Shown in pieces: positions 8,927-18,098 of a DNA stretch of 64,000 nt; the stretch's first letter is position 1, and each line of letters begins with the position of its first letter. Below the pieces are notes generated by a model, which was not told the origin of the DNA, ran no database searches, and saw only the letters and a list, made by a program, of their open reading frames with translations. Position numbers and translations under genes: made by a program. Source of the DNA: Alteromonas naphthalenivorans (GTDB lineage: Bacteria > Pseudomonadota > Gammaproteobacteria > Enterobacterales > Alteromonadaceae); contig NC_015554.1 in assembly GCF_000213655.1 (NCBI RefSeq), positions 2,914,001 to 2,978,000 on the forward strand, in the 5' to 3' direction.

Positions 8927-9586
8927 TTATTGAAGCACGCTATCAACCTGATTCTCATGCAGTGCTTTTTCAAAAGCAGGTAATGCATTGCAATTGTCTG
9001 TTATTTTTTGAATAAGCGGATATCGTGTCATATCCACATTAAAGCGATGCGCGTTATAAACCTGCGGTACCAAACACAAGTCAGCCATGGTCACATCAAA
9101 GTCAAAGCAGTACTTACCAGCTTGGGTTTGTAGCCGCTTTTCAATGGCATCGAAACTCAGCGTTATCCAATGCGCCGCCCATTTGTTTACACTTTCTTGT
9201 TCGGCACTATATTCATTCTTAAGCTGATTGAGTACACGCAAGTTACTTAAAGGTTGAGTGTCACATGCAATATCCTGAGCCAGCGCCCTTACCCTTGCTC
9301 GTTCTGTCTTGTGCGATGGTATCAATTGATACGGTGAGGGAAAACGTTCATCTAAGTATTCGATAATGGCTAAAGACTGATTAAGAATAATATCTTCATC
9401 ATCGTCAACCAAAGTGGGCACTAGCTGAGCGGGGTTTAGCTGTTTATAGGGCGCACTGTGCTGCTGCCCACCTTCATTGACTAAGTGCACAGGCACATAT
9501 TGATACTCTACACCTTTTAAATTAAGTGCAATTCTTACTCTGTAAGACGCCGTTGAGCGCCAGTAACCATATAAAGTTAAACTCAT
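8927..9586 (-). CDS. maiA: Maleylacetoacetate isomerase (zeta-class glutathione transferase)
   Basis: Glutathione-dependent cis-trans isomerase turning maleylacetoacetate into fumarylacetoacetate in homogentisate (Tyr/Phe) breakdown. 219 residues, the usual length. The N-terminus YGYWRSTASYRVRIALNLKG has the zeta-class active-site motif (SxxSxRVRIAL type, here STASYRVRIAL). QLVPTLVDDD and LNQSLAIIEYLDERFP are the thioredoxin-fold glutathione-site motifs. The C-terminal helical domain includes ADLCLVPQVYNAHRF. fahA, the next enzyme, lies 105 bp upstream on the same strand, so the two are likely co-transcribed. Homogentisate dioxygenase and 4-hydroxyphenylpyruvate dioxygenase are not in this window. 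Confidence 0.95.
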   Translation of the reverse strand: MSLTLYGYWRSTASYRVRIALNLKGVEYQYVPVHLVNEGGQQHSAPYKQLNPAQLVPTLVDDDEDIILNQSLAIIEYLDERFPSPYQLIPSHKTERARVRALAQDIACDTQPLSNLRVLNQLKNEYSAEQESVNKWAAHWITLSFDAIEKRLQTQAGKYCFDFDVTMADLCLVPQVYNAHRFNVDMTRYPLIQKITDNCNALPAFEKALHENQVDSVLQ

Positions 9587-9691
9587 AAATACCCGCCGCC
9601 TTACGTGTGTGTTGTATTACTCATTATAATCATAGCGTAATTTGCTAAGGGCGAGCGTATGGGCCTAACCCTCAGCTTACGTTTATCAAAT

Positions 9692-10702
9692 TTAGCTTAA
9701 AGGCTTAATCTGTTGCTCGATAGCACCGAAAATGCTTTGTCCGTTACTATCGAACATTTCTATCCTAATTCGATCGCCAAATTGCATAAAGGGAGTAGTA
9801 GGTTTTCCATCCCTGATAGTTTCAATCATGCGCACTTCAGCAATACACGAGTAGCCAAGGCCACCTTCAGCAATGGCTGAGCCGTGGTCAGTACCTTGTT
9901 TGTTCGATACGGTACCTGAACCAATAATGGTGCCAGCGCCTAAGTTTCGACTCTTAGCTGCATGTGACACCAGCTTAGCGAAGCTAAATGTCATGTCTTC
10001 ACCTGCTTGTGGTTTACCGAACAATTCACCGTTGTAGGTGGAACGAAGCGGTAAATGTACTTTCTCTTGTTCCCACGCATCCCCGAGTTCATCGGGTGTT
10101 ACCGCCACGGGTGAAAAGCTAGAGGCCGGCTTTGACTGAAAGAACCCAAACCCTTTCGCCAACTCACCTGGAATTAAGCCTCTTAGGGATACATCATTCA
10201 CAAGCATTACCAGTCTAATTCGCTCTGCCGCTTGTGCATCAGTGCAGGCCATCGGAACATCATCGGTAACAACGGCCACCTCACCTTCAAAATCAATGCC
10301 CCATTCATCGCTGGGCAATATAATGTCATCCCGTGGGCCGATAAAGTCGTCAGATCCCCCTTGGTACATGAGTGGGTCGCTCCAGAAACTTTCAGGTATT
10401 TCAGCGCCTCGCGCTTTTCGTACTAGCTCTACATGGTTTACATACGCACTGCCATCTGCCCACTGGTAAGCGCGCGGTAGGGGTGACTCACAGCGAGTAG
10501 CATCAAATTCAATACTTTCTATTACCCCATTATTGAGCTGTTCGTAGCGCATCTGTAATTGCGGAGCAGTAACCTGCCAGCTGTCGAGTGCTTGCTGCAT
10601 AGTGTGAGCGATATCTTCTACTGAACAGGTACGTGTTAAATCTTTAGATACCAACATTAAACGGCCATCTCGGCTATCGTTCTTATAAGTAGCTAGTTTC
10701 AT
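9692..10702 (-). CDS. fahA: Fumarylacetoacetase (fumarylacetoacetate hydrolase family)
   Basis: Hydrolyses fumarylacetoacetate to fumarate and acetoacetate, the last step of tyrosine degradation. 336 residues, the length of the shorter bacterial FAH branch. The fold is visible in the N-terminal LATYKNDSRDGRLMLVSKD and the catalytic core IDFEGEVAVVTDDVP (metal-binding acidic residues), VMLVNDVSLRG, GFGFFQSKPASSF and LGAGTIIGSGTVSNKQGTD. The last block is the family signature before the product-binding loop. It precedes maiA on the same strand. tyrR lies further upstream and is separated by a strong terminator. Confidence 0.94.
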   Translation of the reverse strand: MKLATYKNDSRDGRLMLVSKDLTRTCSVEDIAHTMQQALDSWQVTAPQLQMRYEQLNNGVIESIEFDATRCESPLPRAYQWADGSAYVNHVELVRKARGAEIPESFWSDPLMYQGGSDDFIGPRDDIILPSDEWGIDFEGEVAVVTDDVPMACTDAQAAERIRLVMLVNDVSLRGLIPGELAKGFGFFQSKPASSFSPVAVTPDELGDAWEQEKVHLPLRSTYNGELFGKPQAGEDMTFSFAKLVSHAAKSRNLGAGTIIGSGTVSNKQGTDHGSAIAEGGLGYSCIAEVRMIETIRDGKPTTPFMQFGDRIRIEMFDSNGQSIFGAIEQQIKPLS

Positions 10703-10829
10703 AAATTGGATCCTTACTGTGATCAGCGCTTTTGCGTATATAACATTTATTATTCTTTATGCATCACCCGTAACAAGATGAAAAGTCAGGAGCACACGAC
10801 AATAATTTTCACTGTAAGCTTGGTTGTAC

Positions 10830-10863
10830 AAAAAAAGGCGGCACTTCTTACTGAAGTACCGCC
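10830..10863 (-). terminator. Intrinsic terminator of tyrR
   Basis: Hairpin of GGCGGcACTTC and GAAGTaCCGCC (10837-10863), followed on the minus strand by seven T. It lies 47 bp past the tyrR stop. Confidence 0.9.
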
Positions 10864-10909
10864 CTTATTAGCTAAGCAAGGCAACGTAAATTTAACGAAA
10901 CAGTGAAAC

Positions 10910-12466
10910 CTACATTTTTATTGATGCCTTATTAATACCGTACTCACGTAATTTATTCGCAATCGCGGTATGACTTAATCCTAACTTTCTCGCCAATTGA
11001 CGCGTACTCGGATAGAAAGGATAAAGCCGTTTTAGTAAGTCTTTTTCAAATTTTTTCACTTCATCGTCTAATGTACCTTCGAAGTTTTCATCGATAAAGG
11101 TCACACTAGGGGCACAACTAGGAAGCTGAATATCTTCTTTGGTAATTTCCTTGCCATCTAGCAAAGACAACGCTCTGAACAGTGCATTTTGAAGCTGACG
11201 GACATTGCCAGGCCAAGGGTATTGCTGCAAAAAATCAACGCAGGACTTACTTAATTTAGCCGGTCTACGACCCAGCTTCGTACTGTGCTGGGCAATAAAC
11301 GATTCGGCGAGTGGAACAATATCGTGTCGGCGTTCTTTTAACGATGGCATCACTAAGCTCAATACATTTAAGCGATAATACAATTCTTTGCGAAAACGCC
11401 CTTCTTCTACCAATTGACCTAGGTCGCGGCAGGTAGTGCAAATAAAACGAACATCTACAGTAACAGGTTCCGCATCGCCTACTCGTCTAAATTCACCGTC
11501 TTCTAACACCCGTAGTAGTTTGGCTTGTAGCTGAGAACTCATGTCAGCAATTTCATCAAGCAGCAGTGTGCCGCCTCTTGCTTGCTCTAGCAGACCTTCT
11601 TTAGCATTAGGTTGATTAAAAGCACCTTGCGCATAACCAAATAATTCAGTTTCCGCCACGCTATCAGGTAGCGATGCACAATTTAGCGCTAAAAACGCGC
11701 CCTCACTGCGTCGACTGGATTGATGACAAGCGCGGGCAATCATTTCTTTACCCGTGCCTGTTTCACCGAAAATAAGAACCGGTGCATCAAGATCAGCAAT
11801 ACGTTTTGCTTCACTCACCACACGTTTCATCGCCTGAGATTCCACGACGAATCTATCAAAACTGTCAGTCGGCGATTGATGGAATACACTAAACTGTTGG
11901 CCTAACCGCATTTCTGATTTCAGAATAACCACCGCACCGGCCATAATAATGTTGTTATCACCGTCAGGCACGGTAATAGGCAACATATCAGCCACATAGT
12001 CTTGTTGGATAAACTTTACCTTAGAAGACTGAGCGCGAGGCAACTTTCCATCCATCCAACGGGTGAAGTTAAAGCCCTTCACTACTTCGCCTATTTCAAT
12101 GCCTTCAACATCGTGGACGCTCTGCTCTAACCCAGAGGTTACTGCTTCATTGCATAGTAAGATATGCCCTCTCGCATCAATAGAAAACACCGGATCAGGA
12201 AGCGTGCGCAATATGGCAGAAAGCTGAGTTTTTTCTCTTTCACTTGGCATAAAATGCGTCGTTTTAACGTCAGAAATACCATCGATGCGACGAATTTTGG
12301 GCATCAGATGCTGGAAGTCTGCAAATTCAATATTGGGAAAATTAAGAAAAATTTTGCCTGTTTCATCAATCTCAATACCTCTTAGATCGATTTCGTGGGT
12401 AACGAGGATATCCAACACATCTTGAGTAATACCCAGTCTGTCCTGACAACTGATTTCTAATCGCAT
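10910..12466 (-). CDS. tyrR: TyrR-type transcriptional regulator of aromatic amino-acid genes
   Basis: 518 residues in the TyrR domain order. Residues 1-70 form an ACT domain (RLEISCQDRLGITQDVLDIL). A PAS domain follows at about 78-190 (LRTLPDPVFSIDARGHILLC). An AAA+ domain spans about 205-440, with Walker A GETGTGKE and Walker B GGTLLLDEIADM. The C-terminal HTH is STRQLARKLGLSHTAIANKL. Where sigma-54 activators carry GAFTGA this protein has GAFNQP, as expected for TyrR proteins that work with sigma-70 rather than sigma-54. Aromatic amino acids and ATP are the known effectors in E. coli. phhA upstream and fahA/maiA downstream are plausible targets. A TyrR box just upstream of its own start suggests autoregulation. 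Confidence 0.95.
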   Translation of the reverse strand: MRLEISCQDRLGITQDVLDILVTHEIDLRGIEIDETGKIFLNFPNIEFADFQHLMPKIRRIDGISDVKTTHFMPSEREKTQLSAILRTLPDPVFSIDARGHILLCNEAVTSGLEQSVHDVEGIEIGEVVKGFNFTRWMDGKLPRAQSSKVKFIQQDYVADMLPITVPDGDNNIIMAGAVVILKSEMRLGQQFSVFHQSPTDSFDRFVVESQAMKRVVSEAKRIADLDAPVLIFGETGTGKEMIARACHQSSRRSEGAFLALNCASLPDSVAETELFGYAQGAFNQPNAKEGLLEQARGGTLLLDEIADMSSQLQAKLLRVLEDGEFRRVGDAEPVTVDVRFICTTCRDLGQLVEEGRFRKELYYRLNVLSLVMPSLKERRHDIVPLAESFIAQHSTKLGRRPAKLSKSCVDFLQQYPWPGNVRQLQNALFRALSLLDGKEITKEDIQLPSCAPSVTFIDENFEGTLDDEVKKFEKDLLKRLYPFYPSTRQLARKLGLSHTAIANKLREYGINKASIKM

Positions 12467-12486
12467 GGGTGTGACTTCACATCTCT

Positions 12487-12504
12487 TGTAAACTTATATG
12501 TACA
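12487..12504. promoter_or_regulatory. TyrR box upstream of tyrR
   Basis: TGTAAA-N6-TGTACA, one mismatch from the E. coli TyrR consensus TGTAAA-N6-TTTACA. It is centred about 30 bp before the tyrR ATG, the place expected for negative autoregulation. Confidence 0.7.
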
Positions 12505-12646
12505 CAATATCACACTTTTACAAAAAGATAACAAGTTAATTATGCCAGATTTTCTCCTTGGAAGGCTGGGTTTCTAAGCGATTCGGCGAAGTGGAAGGTG
12601 TGAAAACGTTTCCCCTTATCACGCCACGCTGTAACAAAATATTAAC

Positions 12647-13465
12647 TTAAGCCTGCTTTTTGGCGTCGAATAAGGCGGGATATAGCCCAAGCCCTTTCGC
12701 TTTATTCACTAGGCTCATAATATCCATGTCGGCCAACTCGAACAGATAATCAAAGTCAGGAAGTATGTAATACAAAGGCTGCATAATATCAATTCTATAC
12801 GGTGTCCTTAACGCATCTATCGCTTTAAGCGGCTTCCTTATTGCATCGCCGCTCTCTAATGCATATAGCGTTTCACCCGGTGAAGACAATATACCTCCAC
12901 CATAAATTTCTAGTTTTTCTGGATTTGCTTTACTTCGAACTAACCCAAACTCAACCGTAAACCAATAAAGTCGTGCGAGATAGATTCTGTCCTCTTTGCT
13001 AGCCGCTAAGCCAAGTTTTCCGTAGGTATGGGTAAAGTGCGCGAACGCCGGATTCGTAAGTAAAGGACAATGACCGAAAACCTCATGGAAAATATCGGGC
13101 TCTTGTAGGTAATCAAATTCGTCTTTCGAGCGAATAAAGGTTGCGACAGGAAACTGCTTGTTGGCGAGTAATCTAAAAAATTCGCCAAAATTGATGAGCG
13201 CGGGAACTTCGGCAGTTTTCCAACCGGTTTGTGCTAATAGTACTTTATCGATATCGGGGAGCTGGGGAATGCGATCATCAGGCAGTGCCAGTAACGATAA
13301 GCCTTCCATGTATTGACTACAGGCTCGCGTTTTCAATAACGGAAGCTGCTTGGCGTACAACTCTGCCCAGATTTGATTTTCTTCTTCTGACCAGTTTATA
13401 ACGCCTTTGTTGCCTGAGGTTTTTGATTGATAAACGCTAGATTTTGCCATAACTGCTTTCGACAT
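12647..13465 (-). CDS. phhA: Phenylalanine 4-hydroxylase
   Basis: Non-haem-iron, pterin-dependent monooxygenase that turns phenylalanine into tyrosine, feeding the homogentisate route. I use the ATG at 13465 (MSKAVMAKSS), which has GGA 5 bp upstream; a start 14 codons earlier is possible. 272 residues, normal for bacterial monomeric PhhA without the regulatory ACT domain. The iron ligands are visible: HEVFGH (two histidines) and the glutamate in YWFTVEFGLV. The surrounding motifs LQEPDIFHEVFGHCPLL and YGGGILSSPGE are diagnostic. The neighbouring TyrR/PhhR-type regulator on the same strand is the likely controller. The pterin recycling enzyme phhB is not next to it. Confidence 0.97.
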   Translation of the reverse strand: MSKAVMAKSSVYQSKTSGNKGVINWSEEENQIWAELYAKQLPLLKTRACSQYMEGLSLLALPDDRIPQLPDIDKVLLAQTGWKTAEVPALINFGEFFRLLANKQFPVATFIRSKDEFDYLQEPDIFHEVFGHCPLLTNPAFAHFTHTYGKLGLAASKEDRIYLARLYWFTVEFGLVRSKANPEKLEIYGGGILSSPGETLYALESGDAIRKPLKAIDALRTPYRIDIMQPLYYILPDFDYLFELADMDIMSLVNKAKGLGLYPALFDAKKQA

Positions 13466-13594
13466 ATTCCGTGACTGACTTCTGTCAATTAGTCTAATGA
13501 AATGCACGCTAACGGGAAGTGTTTACCTATTCTTGCTACACAGCCAAGCCGTAACAACTTATTTACAAAACCTCATAACATAATGCTTTACATA

Positions 13595-13624
13595 CAAAAA
13601 ACCGCTCTTAAAGAAGAGCGGTTT
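13595..13624 (-). terminator. Intrinsic terminator of the psp operon
   Basis: AAACCGCTCTT and AAGAGCGGTTT form an 11-bp stem with an AAAG loop (13599-13624), followed on the minus strand by a T-run. It lies about 48 bp after the pspC stop. Confidence 0.92.
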
Positions 13625-13671
13625 TGCATTTGTCGGGGCGTCTCTAGCGAATGTATTTTAATCTTACTTAA

Positions 13672-14124
13672 CTACAATCTACTGATTTCTCGGTTAAGTT
13701 CAAATTCTCTAGAGGTCACATACGTTTCCATCTTGCGTAGTCGTACTTCCGATTTCTGAAAACGATTACGAATATCGTGAAATGCTTGTTTAGGTGGCTC
13801 ACCAGACTGCCAAACTTTTGTTTTCACTTCGACCTTATGACGACTATTGCTTGATGTAGAGTTTGTGTTTTTCCATCCTTTGCCGCGGCTTTGATGCACA
13901 GGAGTTTGCTCTTCTGAAGCATCGCCTAAAGGCTTCTTATCTAAAATGAACCAGCCCGCGATATAGGCAACAAACATGAATGGGCCTGCAAGTAAGAAAA
14001 AGCCCGTCACGGCTAGAATTCGCACTAACCAAGTTTCTAAACCAAAGTAGTGCGCTATTCCCGAACATACACCCGCTATTCTGGCGTTGTCTGTATCACG
14101 GTATAGCTGCTTGCCATTTCTCAT
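13672..14124 (-). CDS. pspC: Phage shock protein C
   Basis: Inner-membrane PspC-domain protein that senses envelope stress with PspB and draws PspA to the membrane. The start is the ATG at 14124 (MRNGKQLYRD), with GGAGG 8 bp upstream; it overlaps the pspB stop as ATGA. 150 residues. Residues 1-60 form the PspC domain (GVCSGIAHYFGLETWLVRIL, then a hydrophobic membrane segment through GWFIL). The C-terminal half is basic and hydrophilic, with a predicted coiled helix (RNRFQKSEVRLRKMETYV). It is the last gene of the pspABC operon. Confidence 0.95.
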   Translation of the reverse strand: MRNGKQLYRDTDNARIAGVCSGIAHYFGLETWLVRILAVTGFFLLAGPFMFVAYIAGWFILDKKPLGDASEEQTPVHQSRGKGWKNTNSTSSNSRHKVEVKTKVWQSGEPPKQAFHDIRNRFQKSEVRLRKMETYVTSREFELNREISRL

Positions 14125-14360
14125 GCGCGATTCCTCCACTCTGGGGCTTCGCTGTCTAAGATAGCTTCAAGGGTTTGAATTCTATCACTCATTTTTTCAG
14201 CTTGTTCAGCAAGTGATTGCAGTGAAGCTTGCTCTTCAACACTCAAACCTTGATTGACTTGTTTTTTGCTACGGTAATGCAAAATTAACCAAATCGGTGC
14301 CACAAAAATCATAAATATGACTAAGGGCATTACCAACATTGCAATGATACCTTCATCCAT
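14121..14360 (-). CDS. pspB: Phage shock protein B
   Basis: Small inner-membrane partner of PspC. I start at the ATG at 14360 (MDEGIIAML), which has GGAGG 8 bp upstream; the in-frame TTG five codons earlier lies on that ribosome site and is unlikely. 79 residues: one N-terminal membrane helix (LVMPLVIFMIFVAPIWLIL), then a basic stop-transfer (HYRSKK) and a leucine-zipper-like cytosolic helix (LSVEEQASLQSLAEQAEKM). Length and order match E. coli PspB (74 residues). Confidence 0.95.
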   Translation of the reverse strand: MDEGIIAMLVMPLVIFMIFVAPIWLILHYRSKKQVNQGLSVEEQASLQSLAEQAEKMSDRIQTLEAILDSEAPEWRNRA

Positions 14361-14445
14361 TGTAAATACCTCCAAAAAACCCCGATTAGCCTGCCTAGTG
14401 CACCAACACTATAAATCTAACGCCTAAGCAGGCTACCTATAATTA

Positions 14446-15129
14446 TTATTCTGATGTTGAAGATGAACTTGTGTCACCTTTCACTCTTGCTTTAAGCGCA
14501 GCTAGCTCTTCGTCTATCTTATCGCCGGTTTCTAATTCTGCAAATTCATCATTTAAGGTCTTCTTACCTAGGTCGTAGGCATCTACCTGCGATTCTAAGT
14601 CGTCAATCTTACGCTCGTATTGTTCAAAGCGCCCCATAGCTGAATCTACTTTGGTGTTATCTAGCGTGCGTTTCACTTCTAAGCGTGAACTCGCCGTTTT
14701 CTGACGCATGATAATCGTTTTTTGACGACTCTTCGCATCAGCTAGCTTGTCTTGAAGCTGACCAATTTCATCCTGAAGTTTGCTAATTTGCTGTTCAACA
14801 ACCGTCAACTCGTTAGTCAGTGTCTCAGCAGCTTCGGCTGATTTCTTTCTTTCCTGCAGTGCTGCGCGGGCTAAATCATCACGGTCTTTGCTTAACGCAA
14901 GTTCCGCTTTCATCTGCCAATCGTTAGCGTCTGCTTCGTATTTATTAATTTGGCTTACAATTTCCTTTTTGTTCGCCAACGTTTTAGCCGATGCTGAGCG
15001 CACCTCTACTAATGTGTCTTCCATTTCCTGAATAATCAACCGGACCATTTTCTCCGGATCTTCCGCTTTATCTAAAAGCGCATTAATATTCGAATTCACA
15101 ATATCAGTGAAACGCGAGAAGATACCCAT
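14446..15129 (-). CDS. pspA: Phage shock protein A
   Basis: Peripheral membrane ESCRT-III-like protein. It binds and inhibits PspF when unstressed and coats damaged inner membrane under stress. The ATG at 15129 (MGIFSRFTDIVNSNINALLD) has GAGG upstream and matches the conserved PspA amphipathic N-terminal helix; a longer reading of 12 codons is not supported. 227 residues, almost all coiled-coil (for example EQQISKLQDEIGQLQDKLAD), with an acidic Ser-rich tail. First gene of pspABC, read from the sigma-54-like promoter upstream and divergent from pspF. Confidence 0.97.
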   Translation of the reverse strand: MGIFSRFTDIVNSNINALLDKAEDPEKMVRLIIQEMEDTLVEVRSASAKTLANKKEIVSQINKYEADANDWQMKAELALSKDRDDLARAALQERKKSAEAAETLTNELTVVEQQISKLQDEIGQLQDKLADAKSRQKTIIMRQKTASSRLEVKRTLDNTKVDSAMGRFEQYERKIDDLESQVDAYDLGKKTLNDEFAELETGDKIDEELAALKARVKGDTSSSSTSE

Positions 15130-15187
15130 AATAATTACCTCATAGTCGAAAACTGGTTGTACCAAGATAAACTTGTAGTAAGACTAT

Positions 15188-15202
15188 TCAATATGCTTGC
15201 CA
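15188..15202 (-). promoter_or_regulatory. Sigma-54 promoter of pspABC
   Basis: On the minus strand: TGGCAA-GCATA-TTGA, close to the sigma-54 consensus TGGCAC-N5-TTGC with the correct GG-to-TG spacing. It lies about 60 bp before the pspA ATG, in the pspA/pspF divergent region where the known PspF-driven promoter sits in enterobacteria. Confidence 0.8.
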
Positions 15203-15328
15203 GTTTTTTGAATTACCCTAACTTGATAATTTTAAAAGATATTCGTTTAGTTTAAATAATGCTCGAACAACAAGTTTTTTTACTCTACACTATTAATTGG
15301 TCGAAATGACTAATATTTGAGGGATTTA

Positions 15329-16471
15329 ATGAGTAGGTATCGTCAGCAGGATAATTTGCTAGGCCAAGCGAATAGTTTTTTAGAAGTGCTAGAGCAAATT
15401 TCACAAATAGCACCACTGGATAAACCCGTATTGGTAATTGGTGAGCGCGGAACCGGTAAAGAGCTTATAGCAGCCCGTTTACACTTTCTGTCTAAGCGCT
15501 GGGATCAAAATTACGTCAAGCTCAATTGTGCCGCGCTTAACGAAAGCTTATTAGAAAGTGAGCTGTTCGGCTATGAAGCTGGCGCATTTACTGGCGCAGC
15601 AAAGCGCCGAGAAGGACGCTTTGAGATTGCCCACAATGGCACCCTATTTCTTGATGAGCTGGCGAACACGTCTGGTTTAATCCAAGAAAAATTATTGCGG
15701 GTAGTAGAATACGGCGAATTTGAACGTGTGGGCGGGAATAAAACGGTTAAAACCGATGTGCGCTTGGTTGCTGCTACAAACGAAGATTTACCGGCCTTAG
15801 CTGACGCTGGTGAGTTCCGTGCAGACTTACTCGACAGGCTCGCCTTCGATGTTATTACCATCCCCCCTTTACGAGAGCGACGTGAAGACATCATGATGCT
15901 TGCTGAAAACTTTGCCATTAGTATGGCAAGAGAAATGGAGATGGAACTTTTTAGCGGCTTTACCGAAAAAGCAAAACGCACCTTGCTTGATTATGAATGG
16001 CCTGGAAATATTCGAGAGCTTAAAAACGTGGTTGAACGTGCGGTTTATAGAACGAACAACCCACATTTACCTGTTCACGATATTGTTCTCGACCCTTTTG
16101 AGTCTTTATTCAGACCAACTTCTCGTATTAAAACAAACGACAGAACCTCGAGTACATCTGAAGCAGAACCAACAGTGCCTTCCAATACAGTTGCAGCTAA
16201 TGTAGAAGGCATAGTCACCAATAGTGAACCTGCGGCAAACTCATCGCCTGCTGTATTACCGTCGTTAAAACCCGAAACGGTTGAATACCCAATTGATTTA
16301 AAAGACCGCTCGCAGCAATACGAAATTGACATGATTAAGCAAGCATTGTCCGACAGTCAATTTAATCAGAAGAAGACTGCTGAGAAACTTAGTCTCACTT
16401 ATCATCAACTTCGAGGTTATCTAAAAAAATACAACCTGTTAGACTCTTCCCCTGAATCGATGGAGTGCTAA
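15329..16471 (+). CDS. pspF: PspF, sigma-54 activator of the phage shock operon
   Basis: Enhancer-binding AAA+ ATPase without a receiver domain. The ATG at 15329 (MSRYRQQDNLLG) has GAGGG 5 bp upstream; an in-frame TTG four codons earlier is unlikely. 380 residues. Walker A is GERGTGKE, the sigma-54 contact loop GAFTGA is intact, Walker B is GTLFLDELA, and the arginine finger lies in a RADLLDRL context. The C-terminal Fis-type HTH is NQKKTAEKLSLTYHQLRGYL. It is longer than E. coli PspF (about 325) because of a low-complexity Ser/Thr/Pro linker at about residues 265-335. It reads straight into sapA, 4 bp away. Confidence 0.96.
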   Translation: MSRYRQQDNLLGQANSFLEVLEQISQIAPLDKPVLVIGERGTGKELIAARLHFLSKRWDQNYVKLNCAALNESLLESELFGYEAGAFTGAAKRREGRFEIAHNGTLFLDELANTSGLIQEKLLRVVEYGEFERVGGNKTVKTDVRLVAATNEDLPALADAGEFRADLLDRLAFDVITIPPLRERREDIMMLAENFAISMAREMEMELFSGFTEKAKRTLLDYEWPGNIRELKNVVERAVYRTNNPHLPVHDIVLDPFESLFRPTSRIKTNDRTSSTSEAEPTVPSNTVAANVEGIVTNSEPAANSSPAVLPSLKPETVEYPIDLKDRSQQYEIDMIKQALSDSQFNQKKTAEKLSLTYHQLRGYLKKYNLLDSSPESMEC

Positions 16472-16475
16472 CTGA

Positions 16476-18098
16476 ATGCCTGTAAAACCGCTTTTTTACG
16501 CTGCCTTTACTGTTGTTATGGTAATACTGGTAGCGGCCTGTTCAAAACAAGATGAACATGCATTTTATAATAGCGGTTTGGTGTATTGCTCTGAAAGCAA
16601 CCCTGTGACGTTTAATCCTCAGTTAGATACGTCTAGCACTACAACCGATGCGTCATCGCATCAGTTGTATGACAGGTTGCTCGATTTCGACCCTGATTCA
16701 GGCCGTATTATACCTAGCGTGGCGAGTAGCTGGTTAGTTTCTGATGACGGCTTAACCTACACCTTTCAACTCAGAAAAGACGTTGAATTTCATACCACCA
16801 GCTATTTCACGCCTAGCAGAAACTTTAATGCTGATGATGTCATTTTTAGTATTGATAGGTGGCGACTTACCTCACACCCATACCATTACGTATCGGGCGG
16901 ACGCTACCCGTACTTTGAAAGTTTGGGGTTGGCACAAAATATTGCTTCAGTTGAGCGATTAAACGGGTACAGGGTAGAAATAAAATTAACGCGCAGGGAC
17001 AGTTCTTTTTTAGCTAATTTAGCCACGGACTTTTCGGTGATGTTGTCACAAGAGTACGGTGAGGCATTGTTACAACAAGGTCTGCCCAATCGAATTGACC
17101 AATACCCTATTGGTACAGGCCCGTTTAAATTCGAAAACTACCGCAAAGATCACTACATCCGTTACCAACGTCACCAAACCTATTGGGGTGAACAAAACAA
17201 TGCGGAACGCTTAATTTACGATATAACGCCGAAGAGCTCGTTGCGTTTGGCTAAGTTAATGACCGGCGAGTGTGATGCGACGGCATTTCCTGCACAAACG
17301 GAATTGGAAATTATCCGCTCCCGTGACGACTTATTACTGGCTGAAAAGCCCGGTTTGAATGTTGGTTTTTGGGCATTCAATACCCAGCGCCCTCCCTTCG
17401 ATAATCCCGATGTACGGCGTGCATTAGCCGCGGCTATTGATAAAAACACGTTATTAGAAGCGGTTTATTTCGACAGTGCTACCCGCGCGAAAACACTGCT
17501 ACCAGCCGCAAGTTGGGCCTTTCAAAACGATGCGGATGATACGGCTTACAACCCTGTACTAGCAAGAAAGCTACTAGAAAATGCAGGCGTAGAGCCTGGG
17601 TTTACCATGACCATATGGGCTATGCCCATTGAGCGTGCTTATAATCCTAATGCGGCCAAAATGGCAGAGCTGATCCAACGATATTTACGGGAAGTGGGCG
17701 TTATCGCCACAATCGTTAGTTACGACTGGGCGACATTTAGACGTCACTTGCAAGAAGGCCTACACGACTCTGTATTAATAGGCTGGTCTGCCGATAATGG
17801 TGACCCTGATAACTTTTACCGACCGTTACTGAGTTGTGGCGCCATACCTTCTGGTACTAACCGCGCCATGTGGTGTGATAACGATTATGACGAGCTTTTA
17901 GATAAAGCCTTGCAGACAGAAGACCTTGAAGCGCGGCGATTGATCTATCAACAGGTAAATAGACTGCTTTACGAGCGGTTGCCGTTGGTGCCTATTGCCC
18001 ACGCTTATCGTTATCAGGCCTATAGAAATGAACTTGAAGGCATGACCATTAACCCCTTTGGCGGTGTTAGATTTGGCGGAGTAGGTAAATCACTGTGA
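16476..18098 (+). CDS. sapA: SapA, peptide ABC transporter substrate-binding lipoprotein
   Basis: Family-5 (DppA/OppA-like) solute-binding protein of the Sap system, which is linked to antimicrobial-peptide resistance, haem or peptide uptake and, in E. coli, putrescine export. 540 residues. The lipobox LVAAC at about residues 19-23 marks it as a lipoprotein, whereas enterobacterial SapA is a free periplasmic protein. The family motifs YDRLLDFDPDSGRIIPSVA, VEFHTTSYFTPSRNFNADDV, IGTGPFKFENY and DNPDVRRALAAAID are clear. The start lies only 4 bp after pspF, so pspF-sapABCDF is probably one transcription unit. Confidence 0.93.
   Translation: MPVKPLFYAAFTVVMVILVAACSKQDEHAFYNSGLVYCSESNPVTFNPQLDTSSTTTDASSHQLYDRLLDFDPDSGRIIPSVASSWLVSDDGLTYTFQLRKDVEFHTTSYFTPSRNFNADDVIFSIDRWRLTSHPYHYVSGGRYPYFESLGLAQNIASVERLNGYRVEIKLTRRDSSFLANLATDFSVMLSQEYGEALLQQGLPNRIDQYPIGTGPFKFENYRKDHYIRYQRHQTYWGEQNNAERLIYDITPKSSLRLAKLMTGECDATAFPAQTELEIIRSRDDLLLAEKPGLNVGFWAFNTQRPPFDNPDVRRALAAAIDKNTLLEAVYFDSATRAKTLLPAASWAFQNDADDTAYNPVLARKLLENAGVEPGFTMTIWAMPIERAYNPNAAKMAELIQRYLREVGVIATIVSYDWATFRRHLQEGLHDSVLIGWSADNGDPDNFYRPLLSCGAIPSGTNRAMWCDNDYDELLDKALQTEDLEARRLIYQQVNRLLYERLPLVPIAHAYRYQAYRNELEGMTINPFGGVRFGGVGKSL

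Noticed and set aside
13466-13560. TyrR box upstream of phhA
   Set aside because: A TGTTTA-like half was seen, but no partner half at 6-bp spacing matches the consensus.
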